Notes under the pieces: model-generated
The model's database searches: none
Told to the model about the DNA's origin: nothing
Seen by the model: the letters and a program-made list of their open reading frames with translations, nothing else
Program-made: the position numbers and the translations under genes
Part shown: positions 47,455 to 56,045 of the stretch, in pieces
Layout: each line of letters opens with the position of its first letter
How positions within the stretch are numbered: position 1 is the first letter of the stretch
Assembly (NCBI RefSeq): GCF_014874095.1
Contig: NZ_JADBEB010000001.1
Location: 1,922,001 to 1,986,000, forward strand
Origin: Plantactinospora soyae
GTDB lineage: Bacteria; Actinomycetota; Actinomycetes; Mycobacteriales; Micromonosporaceae
Reading direction: 5' to 3'
Length of the DNA: 64,000 bases

Positions 47455-49983
47455 GTGACGGATACTCCCGAGTCCTCCGCGAACGAGCCAGAGCAGGAGA
47501 CCGCTGCCGGCGGCGCGGTCGCTCAGCACGATCGGATCGAACCGGTCGGGCTCGAGGTGGAGATGCAGCGCTCCTACCTCGACTACGCGATGAGCGTGAT
47601 CGTCGGGCGGGCACTGCCGGACGTGCGGGACGGGCTCAAGCCCGTACACCGCAAGATTCTCTACGCCATGTTCGACTCCGGCTACCGGCCGGACCGGGGG
47701 TACGTGAAGTGCTCCCGGGTGGTCGGCGACGTGATGGGTCAGTTCCACCCGCACGGCGACTCCTCCATCTACGACGCCCTGGTCCGGATGGCCCAGACCT
47801 GGTCCCTGCGCTACCCGCTGGTCGACGGCAACGGCAACTTCGGCTCTCCGGGTAACGACCCGGCAGCCGCCATGCGCTACACCGAGTGCAAGCTCGACCC
47901 GTTGGCGATGGAGATGCTCCGGGACATCGACGAGGACACCGTCGACTTCCAGGACAACTACGACGGCCGGGCCAAGGAGCCGACGATCCTGCCGTCGCGC
48001 GTGCCCAACCTGCTGCTCAACGGCTCCGAGGGCATCGCGGTCGGAATGGCGACCAAGATCCCGCCGCACAACCTGCGGGAGATCGGCGCGGCGGTGCAGT
48101 GGTGCCTGGAGAACCCGGACGCCGACGAGGCGACCACCCTCGACGAGCTGATCGGGATCGTCAAGGGGCCGGACTTCCCGACGCACGGCCTGATCGTCGG
48201 GACGACCCCGATCCAGGACGCGTACCGGACCGGGCGTGGCTCGATCCGGATGCGCGCGGTGGTCGAGGTCGAGGAGGACAAGAAGGGCCGGACCTGCCTG
48301 GTCGTCACCGAGCTGCCGTACCAGGTCAACCCCGACAACCTGGCCGAGCGGATCGCCGAGCTGATCAAGGAGGGGAAGCTCGCCGGGATCGCCGACATCC
48401 GGGACGAGTCCTCCGGGCGTACGGGCATGCGGATCGTGCTGGTGCTCAAGCGCGACGCGGTGGCGAAGGTGGTGCTGAACAACCTCTACAAGCACACCCA
48501 GCTCCAGGAGACCTTCGGCGCCAACATGCTGGCCCTGGTCGACGGGGTGCCCCGGACGCTCAACCTGGCACAGTTCATCCGCTACTACGTCGAGCACCAG
48601 ATCAACGTGATCCGCCGGCGTACCGCGTACCGGTTGCGGAAGGCCGAGGAGCGGGCGCATATCCTCCGGGGTCTGGTCAAGGCGCTGGACGCGCTCGACG
48701 ACGTCATCGCGTTGATCCGTCGCTCGCCCACGGTGGACGAGGCCCGGCAGGGTCTGATCCAGCTGCTGGAGATCGACGAGGTACAGGCCACGGCGATCCT
48801 GGACATGCAGCTGCGCCGGCTCGCCGCGCTGGAACGTCAGAAGATCATCGACGAGTTGGCCAAGATCGAGATCGAGATCGCGGACCTCAAGGACATCCTG
48901 GCCAAGCCGGAGCGGCAGCGGAAGATCGTTTCCGAGGAGCTCGGCGAGATCGTGGCCAAGTGGGGCGACGAGCGCCGGACCAAGATCGTGCCCTTCGAGG
49001 GCGAGGTCTCGATGGAGGACCTGATCGCCCGCGAGGACGTGGTGGTCACCATCACCCGGACCGGCTACGCCAAGCGGACCAAGGTCGACCTCTACCGCTC
49101 GCAGCGGCGCGGCGGCAAGGGGGTCAGTGGCGCCACGCTTCGGCAGGACGATATCGTCAGCCACTTCTTTGTCTGCTCGACGCACGACTGGATGCTCTTC
49201 TTCACCAATAAGGGGAGGGTCTACCGGGCCAAGGCGTACGAGTTGCCAGAGGCCAGTAGGGTGGCGAAAGGTCAGCACGTGGCCAATCTGCTCGCCTTCC
49301 AGCCGGACGAGCAGATCGCCCAGGTCATCGAGATCCCGGACTACCAGGTCGCGCCCTACCTGGTGCTGGCCACCAGGAACGGCCTGGTGAAGAAGACGAA
49401 GTTGGAGGAGTTCGATTCCAACCGTTCCGGCGGCGTGATCGCGATCAACCTCCGGGACGAGGACGAGCTGGTAGGAGCGGCGCTGGCGGGACCCGGGGAC
49501 GATCTCCTGCTGGTGTCCAAGCAGGCGCAGGCGATTCGGTTCAACGCCACGGACGAGGCGCTCCGGCCGATGGGCCGGGCCACGTCGGGGGTGATCGGGA
49601 TGCGGTTCACCGACGACGACGTGCTGTTGGCGATGGAGGTAGTCCGCGAGGGCATGAACCTGGATGTCCTGGTGGCGACGAACGGGGGATACGCAAAACG
49701 TACCCCGATCGAGGTGTACCCCGTGCAGGGTAGGGGAGGTAAAGGGGTGCTGACCGCGAAGATCACCGAACGCCGTGGTGGTCTGGTCGGTGCGGTCGTG
49801 ATCAGCCCGGACGACGAGCTGTTTGCCATCACCAGCAACGGCGGTGTGATCCGGACTCCCGTGAAGCCTGTACGCCGAACGCGTGATCGGAACACAATGG
49901 GGGTCAAACTGATGGACCTACCAGACGGCGTGACTATTGTGGCGATTGCTCGCAATGCCGACGAGCCTGACGAACAGGACTAG
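47455..49983 (+). CDS. gyrA: DNA gyrase subunit A
   Basis: 842 residues. The winged-helix breakage domain has [20 protein letters not shown] and the catalytic Tyr in AAAMRYTEC; the quinolone region reads [15 protein letters not shown], with Ser and Asp at the positions linked to sensitivity (Escherichia coli 83 and 87). The C-terminal pinwheel contains the GyrA box [11 protein letters not shown] at 47455 after AAGGG; an in-frame TTG lies two codons before. It is followed after three bases by the DUF3566 gene. Confidence 0.97.
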   Translation: MTDTPESSANEPEQETAAGGAVAQHDRIEPVGLEVEMQRSYLDYAMSVIVGRALPDVRDGLKPVHRKILYAMFDSGYRPDRGYVKCSRVVGDVMGQFHPHGDSSIYDALVRMAQTWSLRYPLVDGNGNFGSPGNDPAAAMRYTECKLDPLAMEMLRDIDEDTVDFQDNYDGRAKEPTILPSRVPNLLLNGSEGIAVGMATKIPPHNLREIGAAVQWCLENPDADEATTLDELIGIVKGPDFPTHGLIVGTTPIQDAYRTGRGSIRMRAVVEVEEDKKGRTCLVVTELPYQVNPDNLAERIAELIKEGKLAGIADIRDESSGRTGMRIVLVLKRDAVAKVVLNNLYKHTQLQETFGANMLALVDGVPRTLNLAQFIRYYVEHQINVIRRRTAYRLRKAEERAHILRGLVKALDALDDVIALIRRSPTVDEARQGLIQLLEIDEVQATAILDMQLRRLAALERQKIIDELAKIEIEIADLKDILAKPERQRKIVSEELGEIVAKWGDERRTKIVPFEGEVSMEDLIAREDVVVTITRTGYAKRTKVDLYRSQRRGGKGVSGATLRQDDIVSHFFVCSTHDWMLFFTNKGRVYRAKAYELPEASRVAKGQHVANLLAFQPDEQIAQVIEIPDYQVAPYLVLATRNGLVKKTKLEEFDSNRSGGVIAINLRDEDELVGAALAGPGDDLLLVSKQAQAIRFNATDEALRPMGRATSGVIGMRFTDDDVLLAMEVVREGMNLDVLVATNGGYAKRTPIEVYPVQGRGGKGVLTAKITERRGGLVGAVVISPDDELFAITSNGGVIRTPVKPVRRTRDRNTMGVKLMDLPDGVTIVAIARNADEPDEQD

Positions 49984-49986
49984 TTG

Positions 49987-51087
49987 ATGACGGAGACACA
50001 GGCGAAGTCGGGGGCTGCGGGGGCCTCGACCAACCCGGTCGACGAGGAGGCCGGCGGTGCCGGCGCACCAGCGACCGGCCGCACGGCAGTCGGCCGGGCG
50101 GTAGTCCCCGCTGACGCGCCGTCCCCCAAGTTCACCCGGGCGCCGGGCATGCCGCCGCCACCCGAGCAGCTTCCCGAGGAGTCGGCCAGCACGTCGGCCC
50201 AGGCCGACGGCAGCCTCGAGGAGACGGCGCCGGTCGCGAAGGACGCCGAGGAGACCGTGACCTACCCGGTCGCATCCTCCCCGGCCCCGAGGGTCACCGT
50301 CGGAGCCGGTCGGGTAGAGCCGGCCGATAGAGCCGAGCAGTCCGCCCCGACCGGCCGGTTGGAGCAACCGGGCTCGTCCAGCCGTACCGAACGCATCCCG
50401 AACCGGACCGAACGGCCGGCCGTCCCCACGGCGAGCGGTGCCGAGTCGACCCAGCCGATCTCCAGCGCCCAGCAGGGTGCCTTCCGGCCCGGGCGGGCCG
50501 GTGGAACGCCCCAACCCCAGACCCCGACGAGTCGGTTCGGGTTCGGCGGTCCCGCCGCGCGGCCGGCCACCGGAGTCGGCGCCGCCGGGGCGACCGGCGG
50601 CCCGGGTGCCGGCGGCGGCGGTGGTGCGGCCGCCGGTGGTGCCGGAGCGGTCGGTGCCGCGCGGGTGACCGAGGCCGTTCGCGCCGCCCGCAGCACGGTC
50701 AGCTCGGCGGCCTCGCGGGGTCCACGTCGGGCCCGGCTGAACCTGAAGCGGATCGACCCCTGGTCCGTCATGAAGTTCTCGTTCGCGGTCTCGCTGGTGC
50801 TCTTCATCGTGGTGATCGTCGCAACGTCCGTGCTCTATCTCGCGCTCGACGCGATGGGCGTCTTCGACAGCGTGAACGGCACGCTCACCGACATGCTCAG
50901 CGCGACCGGCGGTCAGGGCGGCAGCACCTTCAAGATCACCGCCAAGGGTGTCATCCTCACCTCGGGTCTCATCGGCCTGGTGAACGTGGTGCTCTTCACC
51001 GCGTTGGCCACGCTCGCGGCCTTCATCTACAACGTCTGCGCCGACCTGGTCGGCGGCGTCGAGCTGACGCTCGCCGAGCGGGACTGA
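49987..51087 (+). CDS. DUF3566 membrane protein
   Basis: 366 residues. Residues 1-250 are Pro/Ala/Gly-rich low-complexity cytoplasmic sequence; the C-terminal 115 residues are the DUF3566 domain with two membrane helices (FSFAVSLVLFIVVIVATSVLYLAL in parts and GLIGLVNVVLFTALATLAAFIYN). The gene follows gyrA in nearly all Actinobacteria, and the role is unknown; a link to nucleoid or membrane placement is guesswork. ATG at 49987 (MTETQAK) three bases after the gyrA stop, so cotranscribed. Confidence 0.9.
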   Translation: MTETQAKSGAAGASTNPVDEEAGGAGAPATGRTAVGRAVVPADAPSPKFTRAPGMPPPPEQLPEESASTSAQADGSLEETAPVAKDAEETVTYPVASSPAPRVTVGAGRVEPADRAEQSAPTGRLEQPGSSSRTERIPNRTERPAVPTASGAESTQPISSAQQGAFRPGRAGGTPQPQTPTSRFGFGGPAARPATGVGAAGATGGPGAGGGGGAAAGGAGAVGAARVTEAVRAARSTVSSAASRGPRRARLNLKRIDPWSVMKFSFAVSLVLFIVVIVATSVLYLALDAMGVFDSVNGTLTDMLSATGGQGGSTFKITAKGVILTSGLIGLVNVVLFTALATLAAFIYNVCADLVGGVELTLAERD

Positions 51088-51110
51088 GCGGACGACAGCG
51101 GTTTCGGCAC

Positions 51111-51146
51111 ACGCCGGGGCACGCCGCAAAGCGGTGGCCCCGGCGT
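51111..51146 (+). terminator. Terminator after the gyrA-DUF3566 unit
   Basis: Outer arms 51111-51120 and 51137-51146 with an inner stem CCGC/GCGG (51124-51127 and 51131-51134), followed by tcgtcgttcc. Confidence 0.8.
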
Positions 51147-51258
51147 TCGTCGTTCCGGTACCGTCTCGTCGTACCGGGTAGGGCAGTGCAGGTTTCGCCA
51201 GCGGCGGCCCCGAGTTGGGATCGGCGCCGGGGGTACGGTAACCTTGCTCGGCGCACGG

Positions 51259-51332
51259 GGGGCTATAGCTCAGTCGGTTAGAGCGCAGAGCTGATAACTC
51301 TGAGGTCGATGGTTCGATTCCATCTAGCCCCA
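51259..51332 (+). tRNA. tRNA-Ile(GAT)
   Basis: 74 bases. Acceptor GGGGCTA pairs with TAGCCCC; anticodon arm CAGAG-CTGATAA-CTCTG gives GAT (51293-51295); T-loop GGTTCGATTCC. No CCA is encoded after the discriminator A. Position after gyrA is conserved in Actinobacteria. Confidence 0.97.
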
Positions 51333-51374
51333 CTTCACACCGTCCGACGACTGGTCGAGCGTGAGGATACATCC

Positions 51375-51503
51375 ATGTTGAAGAAGATCCTGCTCGTCGT
51401 CGGCGTGGTAGGCGTCGCGGCACTCGTCTACAAGAAGGTCAAGGAATCCAACGACGAGCGGGCCCTCTGGCATGAGGCCACCACCGCGCCGGACCTTCGG
51501 TAG
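51375..51503 (+). CDS. DLW-39-family small membrane protein
   Basis: 42 residues: LKKILLVVGVVGVAALVYKKVK is a short membrane helix with basic ends, then NDERALWHEATTAPDLR. It matches the DLW-39 family, named from an Asp-Leu-Trp motif; here that motif is ALW. The gene sits between tRNA-Ile and tRNA-Ala as elsewhere in the phylum. Function unknown. ATG at 51375 after GAGGATA. Confidence 0.88.
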   Translation: MLKKILLVVGVVGVAALVYKKVKESNDERALWHEATTAPDLR

Positions 51504-51545
51504 TCTTCCGATCGGACCGCCGTCCCCGGGGACGTGGTCCAGCCC

Positions 51546-51621
51546 GGGGCCGTAGCTCAACTGGCAGAGCACTGCCTTTGCAAGGCAGGGGTTAGGGGTT
51601 CGAGTCCCCTCGGCTCCACCA
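51546..51621 (+). tRNA. tRNA-Ala(TGC), CCA encoded
   Basis: Acceptor GGGGCCG pairs with CGGCTCC (one G-U pair); anticodon stem CTGCC-TTTGCAA-GGCAG gives TGC (51579-51581); T-arm GGGGTTCGAGTCCCC. The discriminator A at 51618 is followed by encoded CCA (51619-51621), unlike the Ile tRNA. Confidence 0.97.
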
Positions 51622-51813
51622 TTCAACGCCTTGAACGGGCAATGCCTGACGCAAGATCATCGAGTGGACCACCGGTACGAGCTAGGTGACCTCTGGACGG
51701 CCCGTCGGGGTTCGACCGGGTCGAAGCGGAGAACTGTCCCGCTGGCGTAGCGGGGACGTGCCGCGTGCCACCGCAGAGGATGCGCTCGCGTGTGACGAAG
51801 CCTGCGGGCCGAT

Positions 51814-51845
51814 CGGTCAGGAATCAAGAAGCACGGGTCATCGAG
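51814..51845 (+). promoter_or_regulatory. 32-bp element, copy 1 (before VOC gene 1)
   Basis: Starts CGGTCAGGAATC and ends GGGTCATCGAG; 28 of 32 bases equal copy 2 at 52698. It lies 18 bp before the VOC start. In frame with the gene it reads RSVRNQEARVIE, as copy 2 does in the regulator (RPVRNREALVTE), so it may be an operator or a leftover of a lost regulator gene end. Confidence 0.65.
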
Positions 51846-51863
51846 GCGCATAGCCTGATCATC

Positions 51864-52274
51864 ATGGACATCACCATTCACACGACCGTCCTTCCGCACG
51901 ACGACCCGGACGCGTCCCTGGCCTTCTACCGAGATGCCCTCGACTTCGAGGTTCGCAGCGACGTCGGGAAGGGCAAGATGCGCTGGATCACGGTCGGCCC
52001 CGTCGGCCAGCCCGGCACATCCATTCTTCTGGCGCCGCCGGCCGTCGACCCCGGGATCACCGAGGACGAGCGCCGCACCATCGCCGAGATGATGGCCAAG
52101 GGCACCTACGGCTGGATCCTGCTGGCCACCCGGGACCTCGACGGCACCTTCGAGAAGGTCCAGGCCGGCGACGCCGAGGTCGTACAGGAACCGACCGAGC
52201 AGCCGTACGGCGTCCGTGACTGCGCCTTCCGCGATCCGGCCGGCAACTTGATTCGGATCCAGGAGCTCCGCTGA
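51864..52274 (+). CDS. VOC-superfamily protein (glyoxalase/bleomycin-resistance fold)
   Basis: 136 residues, two beta-alpha-beta-beta-beta modules. VLPHDDPDASLAFYRDAL starts and GVRDCAFRDPAGNLIRI ends the fold; the metal-binding His/Glu are partly in place (H at the start, E near the end in QEL). Members act on or bind small molecules: ring-cleaving dioxygenases, glyoxalases, antibiotic-binding proteins. The substrate is unknown. ATG at 51864 is chosen because the upstream codons belong to the shared 32-bp element. Confidence 0.82.
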   Translation: MDITIHTTVLPHDDPDASLAFYRDALDFEVRSDVGKGKMRWITVGPVGQPGTSILLAPPAVDPGITEDERRTIAEMMAKGTYGWILLATRDLDGTFEKVQAGDAEVVQEPTEQPYGVRDCAFRDPAGNLIRIQELR

Positions 52275-52414
52275 CCGGTCCGATCATCCGGCTCGGCCCG
52301 TTCAACCGGCCCGTCGACTACCGGCGAGCCGGTGATCATCGCGATCGAGCACCTCGCCGCCCACCTCGACCGGCGATCCAGGCGCTCACGGACATCGACG
52401 GAAGGAGTTCTCTC

Positions 52415-52744
52415 ATGTGTCACCCCTCGTGGGGGCGTGCCCGCAGCACGGCGTACCGGCTGGACGAACTCGTACGACTGCGCCGGGTCCGGGATCGGAT
52501 CGACCGGGGGTACGCGGAGCCGCTCGACGTCGAGGCGCTCGCCCGTGACGTGGACATGTCGGCCGGGCAGCTCAGCCGCCAGTTCCGGCTGGCCTACGGC
52601 GAGTCGCCGTACGGGTACCTGATGAGGCGTCGTATCGAGCGCGTGGCGGCGCTGGGTCGACTCCGGGTGCAGAGCCCTCGGGCGGACCCGACAAGACCGG
52701 TCAGGAATCGAGAAGCGCTGGTCACCGAGCCGGAACTAGCGTGA
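52415..52744 (+). CDS. Shortened AraC-type HTH regulator
   Basis: 109 residues. The first AraC helix-turn-helix is intact (RLRRVRDRIDRGYAEPLDVEALARDVDMSAGQLSRQF in parts, then ESPYGYLMRRRIERVAAL), but after that point the second HTH (the VCFAVGC...F-type segment of about 45 residues) is missing and the text jumps to RADPTRPVRNREALVTEPELA, the usual family end. So an internal in-frame deletion is likely; DNA binding would be weak. Normal members are about 140-150 residues. It lies between the two VOC genes and its end overlaps the next start. Confidence 0.75.
   Translation: MCHPSWGRARSTAYRLDELVRLRRVRDRIDRGYAEPLDVEALARDVDMSAGQLSRQFRLAYGESPYGYLMRRRIERVAALGRLRVQSPRADPTRPVRNREALVTEPELA
52698..52729 (+). 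promoter_or_regulatory. 32-bp element, copy 2 (inside the regulator end, before VOC gene 2)
   Basis: Starts CGGTCAGGAATC and ends TGGTCACCGAG, 14 bp before the second VOC start. It is the second copy of the element at 51814. Confidence 0.65.
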
Positions 52745-53376
52745 TGACCATGACATTCATCGAATCCGTCACCCTCGACGTGGCCGACCCTACCGCCGCC
52801 GAACGCTTCTACCGCACCGCCTTCGGTCTGGACAGCCAGGTACGCCTGCGGGCGTCGCAGGCCGCCAGCACCGGTTTCCGTGGGTTCACGCTGTCGCTCA
52901 CGGTGTCCCAGCCCGGCACCGTCGACAGCCTCGTCAACGCCGCCCTCGGTGCCGGCGCCACGTCGCTCAAGCCTGCCGCGAAATCGCTCTGGGGCTACGG
53001 CGGCGTCGTGCAGGCCCCGGACGGGACAATCTGGAAGGTCGCCACCTCGGCGAAGAAGGACACCGGCCCCGCCACCCGCCAGATCGACGACATCGTGCTC
53101 CTGCTGGGAACCGCGGACGTCGCCGCGAGCAAGCGGTTCTACGTCGACCACGGCCTTGTCGTGGCGAAGAGCTTCGGCCGCATGTACGTCGAGTTCGCCA
53201 CCGGGTCGGGCCCGATCAAGCTGGCGCTGTACCGGCGCCGCGCCCTCGCCAAGGACGCCGGTGTCTCTCCCGACGGCACCGGATCGCACCGGCTCACGAT
53301 CGGCGGCGATGCCGGCTCCTTCAGCGACCCGGACGGCTTCGCCTGGGAGGCCGCGTCACCGGTACCCACGCCCTGA
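52744..53376 (+). CDS. Two-domain VOC-superfamily protein
   Basis: 210 residues with two VOC halves: FIESVTLDVADPTAAERFYRTAF and IDDIVLLLGTADVAASKRFYVDH, each a beta-alpha unit with D-P-x-x-A-x-x-F-Y. This is the glyoxalase/DUF899-like two-module type. No full set of metal ligands is evident, so it may bind rather than turn over a ligand. It overlaps the regulator stop (GTGATG) and has an in-frame ATG two codons later. Confidence 0.8.
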   Translation: MTMTFIESVTLDVADPTAAERFYRTAFGLDSQVRLRASQAASTGFRGFTLSLTVSQPGTVDSLVNAALGAGATSLKPAAKSLWGYGGVVQAPDGTIWKVATSAKKDTGPATRQIDDIVLLLGTADVAASKRFYVDHGLVVAKSFGRMYVEFATGSGPIKLALYRRRALAKDAGVSPDGTGSHRLTIGGDAGSFSDPDGFAWEAASPVPTP

Positions 53377-53461
53377 CGTGTCACCGCGAACAGCGGTGCG
53401 AAGCAGGTCGCCGGTCGACGTGTCCAGGAACGGCGGGGCGGGGCGACAGCATCGCCCCGCC

Positions 53462-53920
53462 TCAACCGATCTGCAGTAGCAGGACCTCGTCCTCCCGGAG
53501 GTGGGCGATGGTGTCGCGCAGCAGCCGCAGTCCATCCAGCCCGGCCATCACGCTCTCCTCGGAGGAGTCGAACCCCATCTCCGCGAAGTGGGCGGCCAAC
53601 TCCTTCGTGCTGTGCCCGGCCGGATCGAGCCGGCCCAGGAGTCCTTCGTCCGCCGGCGGGATGAGCAGGCTCATGCCGCACGACCCGTTGATCGCGGCGG
53701 ACTCCGGCTGGAACTCCGACCGCTCGAGGTCGACGTCGCGCTCCTGGAGATAGGTGAGGACGTACAGCATGCAGTAGCCGGACCAGTCGTACTCTTCCGG
53801 CGGCCTGCGCCCGTGCTCGGCGAGGTAGGTGTGCAGCGACGACGGCGACGTCTGCGCCAGCCGGGCCAGTTCCGGGACCCCGCTCCTGTCGAGCAGCGTC
53901 AGCGATGCGATGGCGGACAA
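53462..53920 (-). CDS. Hypothetical protein
   Basis: 152 residues from a TTG start at 53920, which has AGAGG seven bases before and lies 43 bp after the dac stop. LSAIASLTLLDRSGVPELARL looks like a helical start; then a Pro/Glu-rich middle and GHSTKELAAHFAEMGFDSSEESVMAGLDGL. No known family. A longer frame reading further upstream would run into the dac gene and is less likely. It is probably cotranscribed with dac. Confidence 0.45.
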   Translation of the reverse strand: MSAIASLTLLDRSGVPELARLAQTSPSSLHTYLAEHGRRPPEEYDWSGYCMLYVLTYLQERDVDLERSEFQPESAAINGSCGMSLLIPPADEGLLGRLDPAGHSTKELAAHFAEMGFDSSEESVMAGLDGLRLLRDTIAHLREDEVLLLQIG

Positions 53921-53963
53921 CAGGAACCTCTTCTCGTACGACCTCGGCGGTGGGTCACGCGGG

Positions 53964-55253
53964 TCAGCGGCGTTCGCGGATGCGGTCCCAGTTGCTCGGC
54001 GGCTCCAGCCGTACGCCGGTGTGCAGCGGGGCGCCGACCGGGGCGTTGTCCCCGGCGACCGCACTGATCTGGCCGTGTTCGGCGTCGGCCAGCAGCCGCG
54101 TCGGTACGGCCGGGATGTCGACGTCCAGCCGTACCTCCATGCCGGGCCAACCCACCACGGCCAGGTCCTTCCCGGCGTTGATCGTCGTGCCGGTGCCGAG
54201 CGGTCCCTGCACGGTGGCGACCTGGTCGCCGGCCCGGACGATCGGATGCACGACGATCGCCGCGGCGGCGGTGCGGACCAGCGGTCGGGTCGCCTTGAAC
54301 ACCCGGTCCAGCTGCACCGGGGTGTTGGCGCCGGGCTGCCCGAAGACGGCGCCCACGATGGTGATTCGCCGGCCGCCGACCTTGACGACGGCGGCGAAGA
54401 CCAGGCAGCCGCCGGCCTCGTCGGTGGACCCGGTCTTGATCCCCACGACGCCGTCCCGGCCGACCAGGGAGTTGTAGTTCTTCACCGTGCCGGCGACCGG
54501 GAGGGTGGCCTTCTTCTGCGCCACGATCTCCGCGAACGCCGGCAGCTTCATCGCCTTGCGGGCCAGGATCACCTGGTCCACGGCGGTGCTCACGCTGCCC
54601 GCGTCGAGCCCGGACGGATCGGTGTAGCGGGTGTCGGCCATGCCCAGTTTGGCGGCCGTGTCGTTCATCTTGGCGACGAACGCCTCGATGCTGCCGGCGT
54701 CCCAGGCCGCGAGGATCCGCGCCATGTTGTTCGCCGACGGGAGCAGCACCGCCTGCAACGCCTGCCGCTCGGTGAAGACCGCGCCCGCTCGGACCGCCAC
54801 CAGGGACTCGCCACGGGCCAGCTCCGCCGGGTACGCGGCGGCCTGCGCGGCGCTGACCGTGAGCTTCGGTCCGTGCTCGCCCCGTTTGAGGGGGTGCTCG
54901 GTCAGGATGACGTACGCCGTCATCACCTTGGCCACGCTCGCGATCGGTATCGGCTCGCTGCCGCCCGAGGTGCCGAGCGAGCCGAGCCCCTCGACCGAGA
55001 GGGCCGCCTGCCCGGACCTCGGCCACGGCACCGTCGGGGCCTCGCCGGGGATGACCATCGACGCGGGGAGGGTCCGCGTGACGGCCGGCGCGGGCAGCGG
55101 TTGCCGCAGCGGGTGGATCACGACCAGCGCGGTACCGGCAAGGAGCAGGGTCAGCAGACCACTGATCAGCAGCCAGAGGCGGCCGTTACGACGCCGGGCC
55201 GGCGGTGGTGGCGGGACCGGTGTAATCACCTGGGTCGTCGCAGAGTCGAACAT
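53964..55253 (-). CDS. D-alanyl-D-alanine carboxypeptidase (serine penicillin-binding protein)
   Basis: 429 residues. A cytoplasmic start with a Pro run, one membrane helix at about 25-48, and an exterior peptidase S11 domain: IASVAKVMTAY (SxxK), PSANNMARI (SxN) and GIKTGSTDEAG (KTG). It trims the fifth residue of wall peptides. The C-terminal region (VRAGDQVATVQGPLG onward) has repeats of the DacA-like extra domain. ATG at 55253 follows GGGGAG. It is divergent from the YcxB-like gene. Confidence 0.92.
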   Translation of the reverse strand: MFDSATTQVITPVPPPPPARRRNGRLWLLISGLLTLLLAGTALVVIHPLRQPLPAPAVTRTLPASMVIPGEAPTVPWPRSGQAALSVEGLGSLGTSGGSEPIPIASVAKVMTAYVILTEHPLKRGEHGPKLTVSAAQAAAYPAELARGESLVAVRAGAVFTERQALQAVLLPSANNMARILAAWDAGSIEAFVAKMNDTAAKLGMADTRYTDPSGLDAGSVSTAVDQVILARKAMKLPAFAEIVAQKKATLPVAGTVKNYNSLVGRDGVVGIKTGSTDEAGGCLVFAAVVKVGGRRITIVGAVFGQPGANTPVQLDRVFKATRPLVRTAAAAIVVHPIVRAGDQVATVQGPLGTGTTINAGKDLAVVGWPGMEVRLDVDIPAVPTRLLADAEHGQISAVAGDNAPVGAPLHTGVRLEPPSNWDRIRERR

Positions 55254-55446
55254 TTCGATGTCTCCCCGTGTCGCACGCCGGCCTGCCCACGGGGGCGCGG
55301 CCGGTGCGCTGATCTGGCTGTCACTGACGTGGCCGTCGCCGGTGAACCCGTACCGGTACCGCGCACGCTGCCGAGTAGTGCATTGTCGCACCGCTCGTCA
55401 ATCGCTCGGCCGGTCGAGCGCTCCAATCCCGGTAAGCTGCCCGGCT

Positions 55447-56019
55447 ATGCCAGCCGAGCAGATCACGACCGATCCGATCGTGCTCCGTTACACCCTCACC
55501 CCGGACGACCTGCGCGACGGGTTCGCCGCCCAGCAGCGTCGGATCTGGCGTCCCTGGCTGGTTCCCCTGCTGACGGCCGCCGCGCTGATCGGGCTCGCCA
55601 AGGCCCTCGTCTCATCCGGGGTCGGGGAGCTGCCGGCGCTGGCCATCGCGATCGTCGGGGCCATCTCCGTCGTGCTGGTGCTCCTCATCATCGGGCTGAG
55701 CCTGCTGCTGCTCCGGCTCCTGTTCGCCCTGATCTACCGGGGGCAGGTCCGCCTCATCGTGCGCGGGAATCCCTGGCTGTCCCAGCCGATCCGGGCGACG
55801 GTGTCCGACGCCGGAGTGCAGCTCAGCAACGCGGCCGGGGAGACGACGAGCCGCTGGCCCCAGTACCCGCTGTACGTCGAGACGGCCCGGTCGTTCGTCC
55901 TGCTGGCCTCGGAGAAGCGTGCCGCGATGGTGCTCGTGCTGCCGAAACGGGGACTGGTCGGGGCCGATCCGGCGCGGCTGGCGGCGGTGCTCGCCACCCA
56001 CTCCCGACAGCGCACCTGA
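55447..56019 (+). CDS. YcxB-like membrane protein
   Basis: 190 residues: two membrane helices in residues 40-95 (LVPLLTAAALIGLAKAL and AISVVLVLLIIGLSLLLLRLL) then a soluble domain (IRATVSDAGVQLSNAAGETTSRWPQYPLYVETARSFVLL in parts) typical of YcxB-like C-terminal domains of unknown role. A short start before the helices (ITTDPIVLRYTLTPDDLRDG) also fits. ATG at 55447. Divergent from dac, convergent with the kinase. Confidence 0.75.
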   Translation: MPAEQITTDPIVLRYTLTPDDLRDGFAAQQRRIWRPWLVPLLTAAALIGLAKALVSSGVGELPALAIAIVGAISVVLVLLIIGLSLLLLRLLFALIYRGQVRLIVRGNPWLSQPIRATVSDAGVQLSNAAGETTSRWPQYPLYVETARSFVLLASEKRAAMVLVLPKRGLVGADPARLAAVLATHSRQRT

Positions 56020-56045
56020 GCAGGGCGGGCGACAGCCTCCGACGA

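Noticed and set aside
47581-47880. Quinolone-resistance changes in gyrA
   Set aside because: Ser and Asp stand at the two main positions, so the region looks wild type; the Thr after MAQ in place of the usual Pro is not a known resistance change.
47380-49278. A 632-codon minus-strand frame inside gyrA
   Set aside because: Antisense to gyrA, whose reading frame is certain.
53921-54064. A longer N-terminus of the 152-residue hypothetical gene reaching into dac
   Set aside because: The added part is antisense-free but lies over the dac 3' end in another frame, with Arg/Pro/Thr-rich text and no ribosome site.
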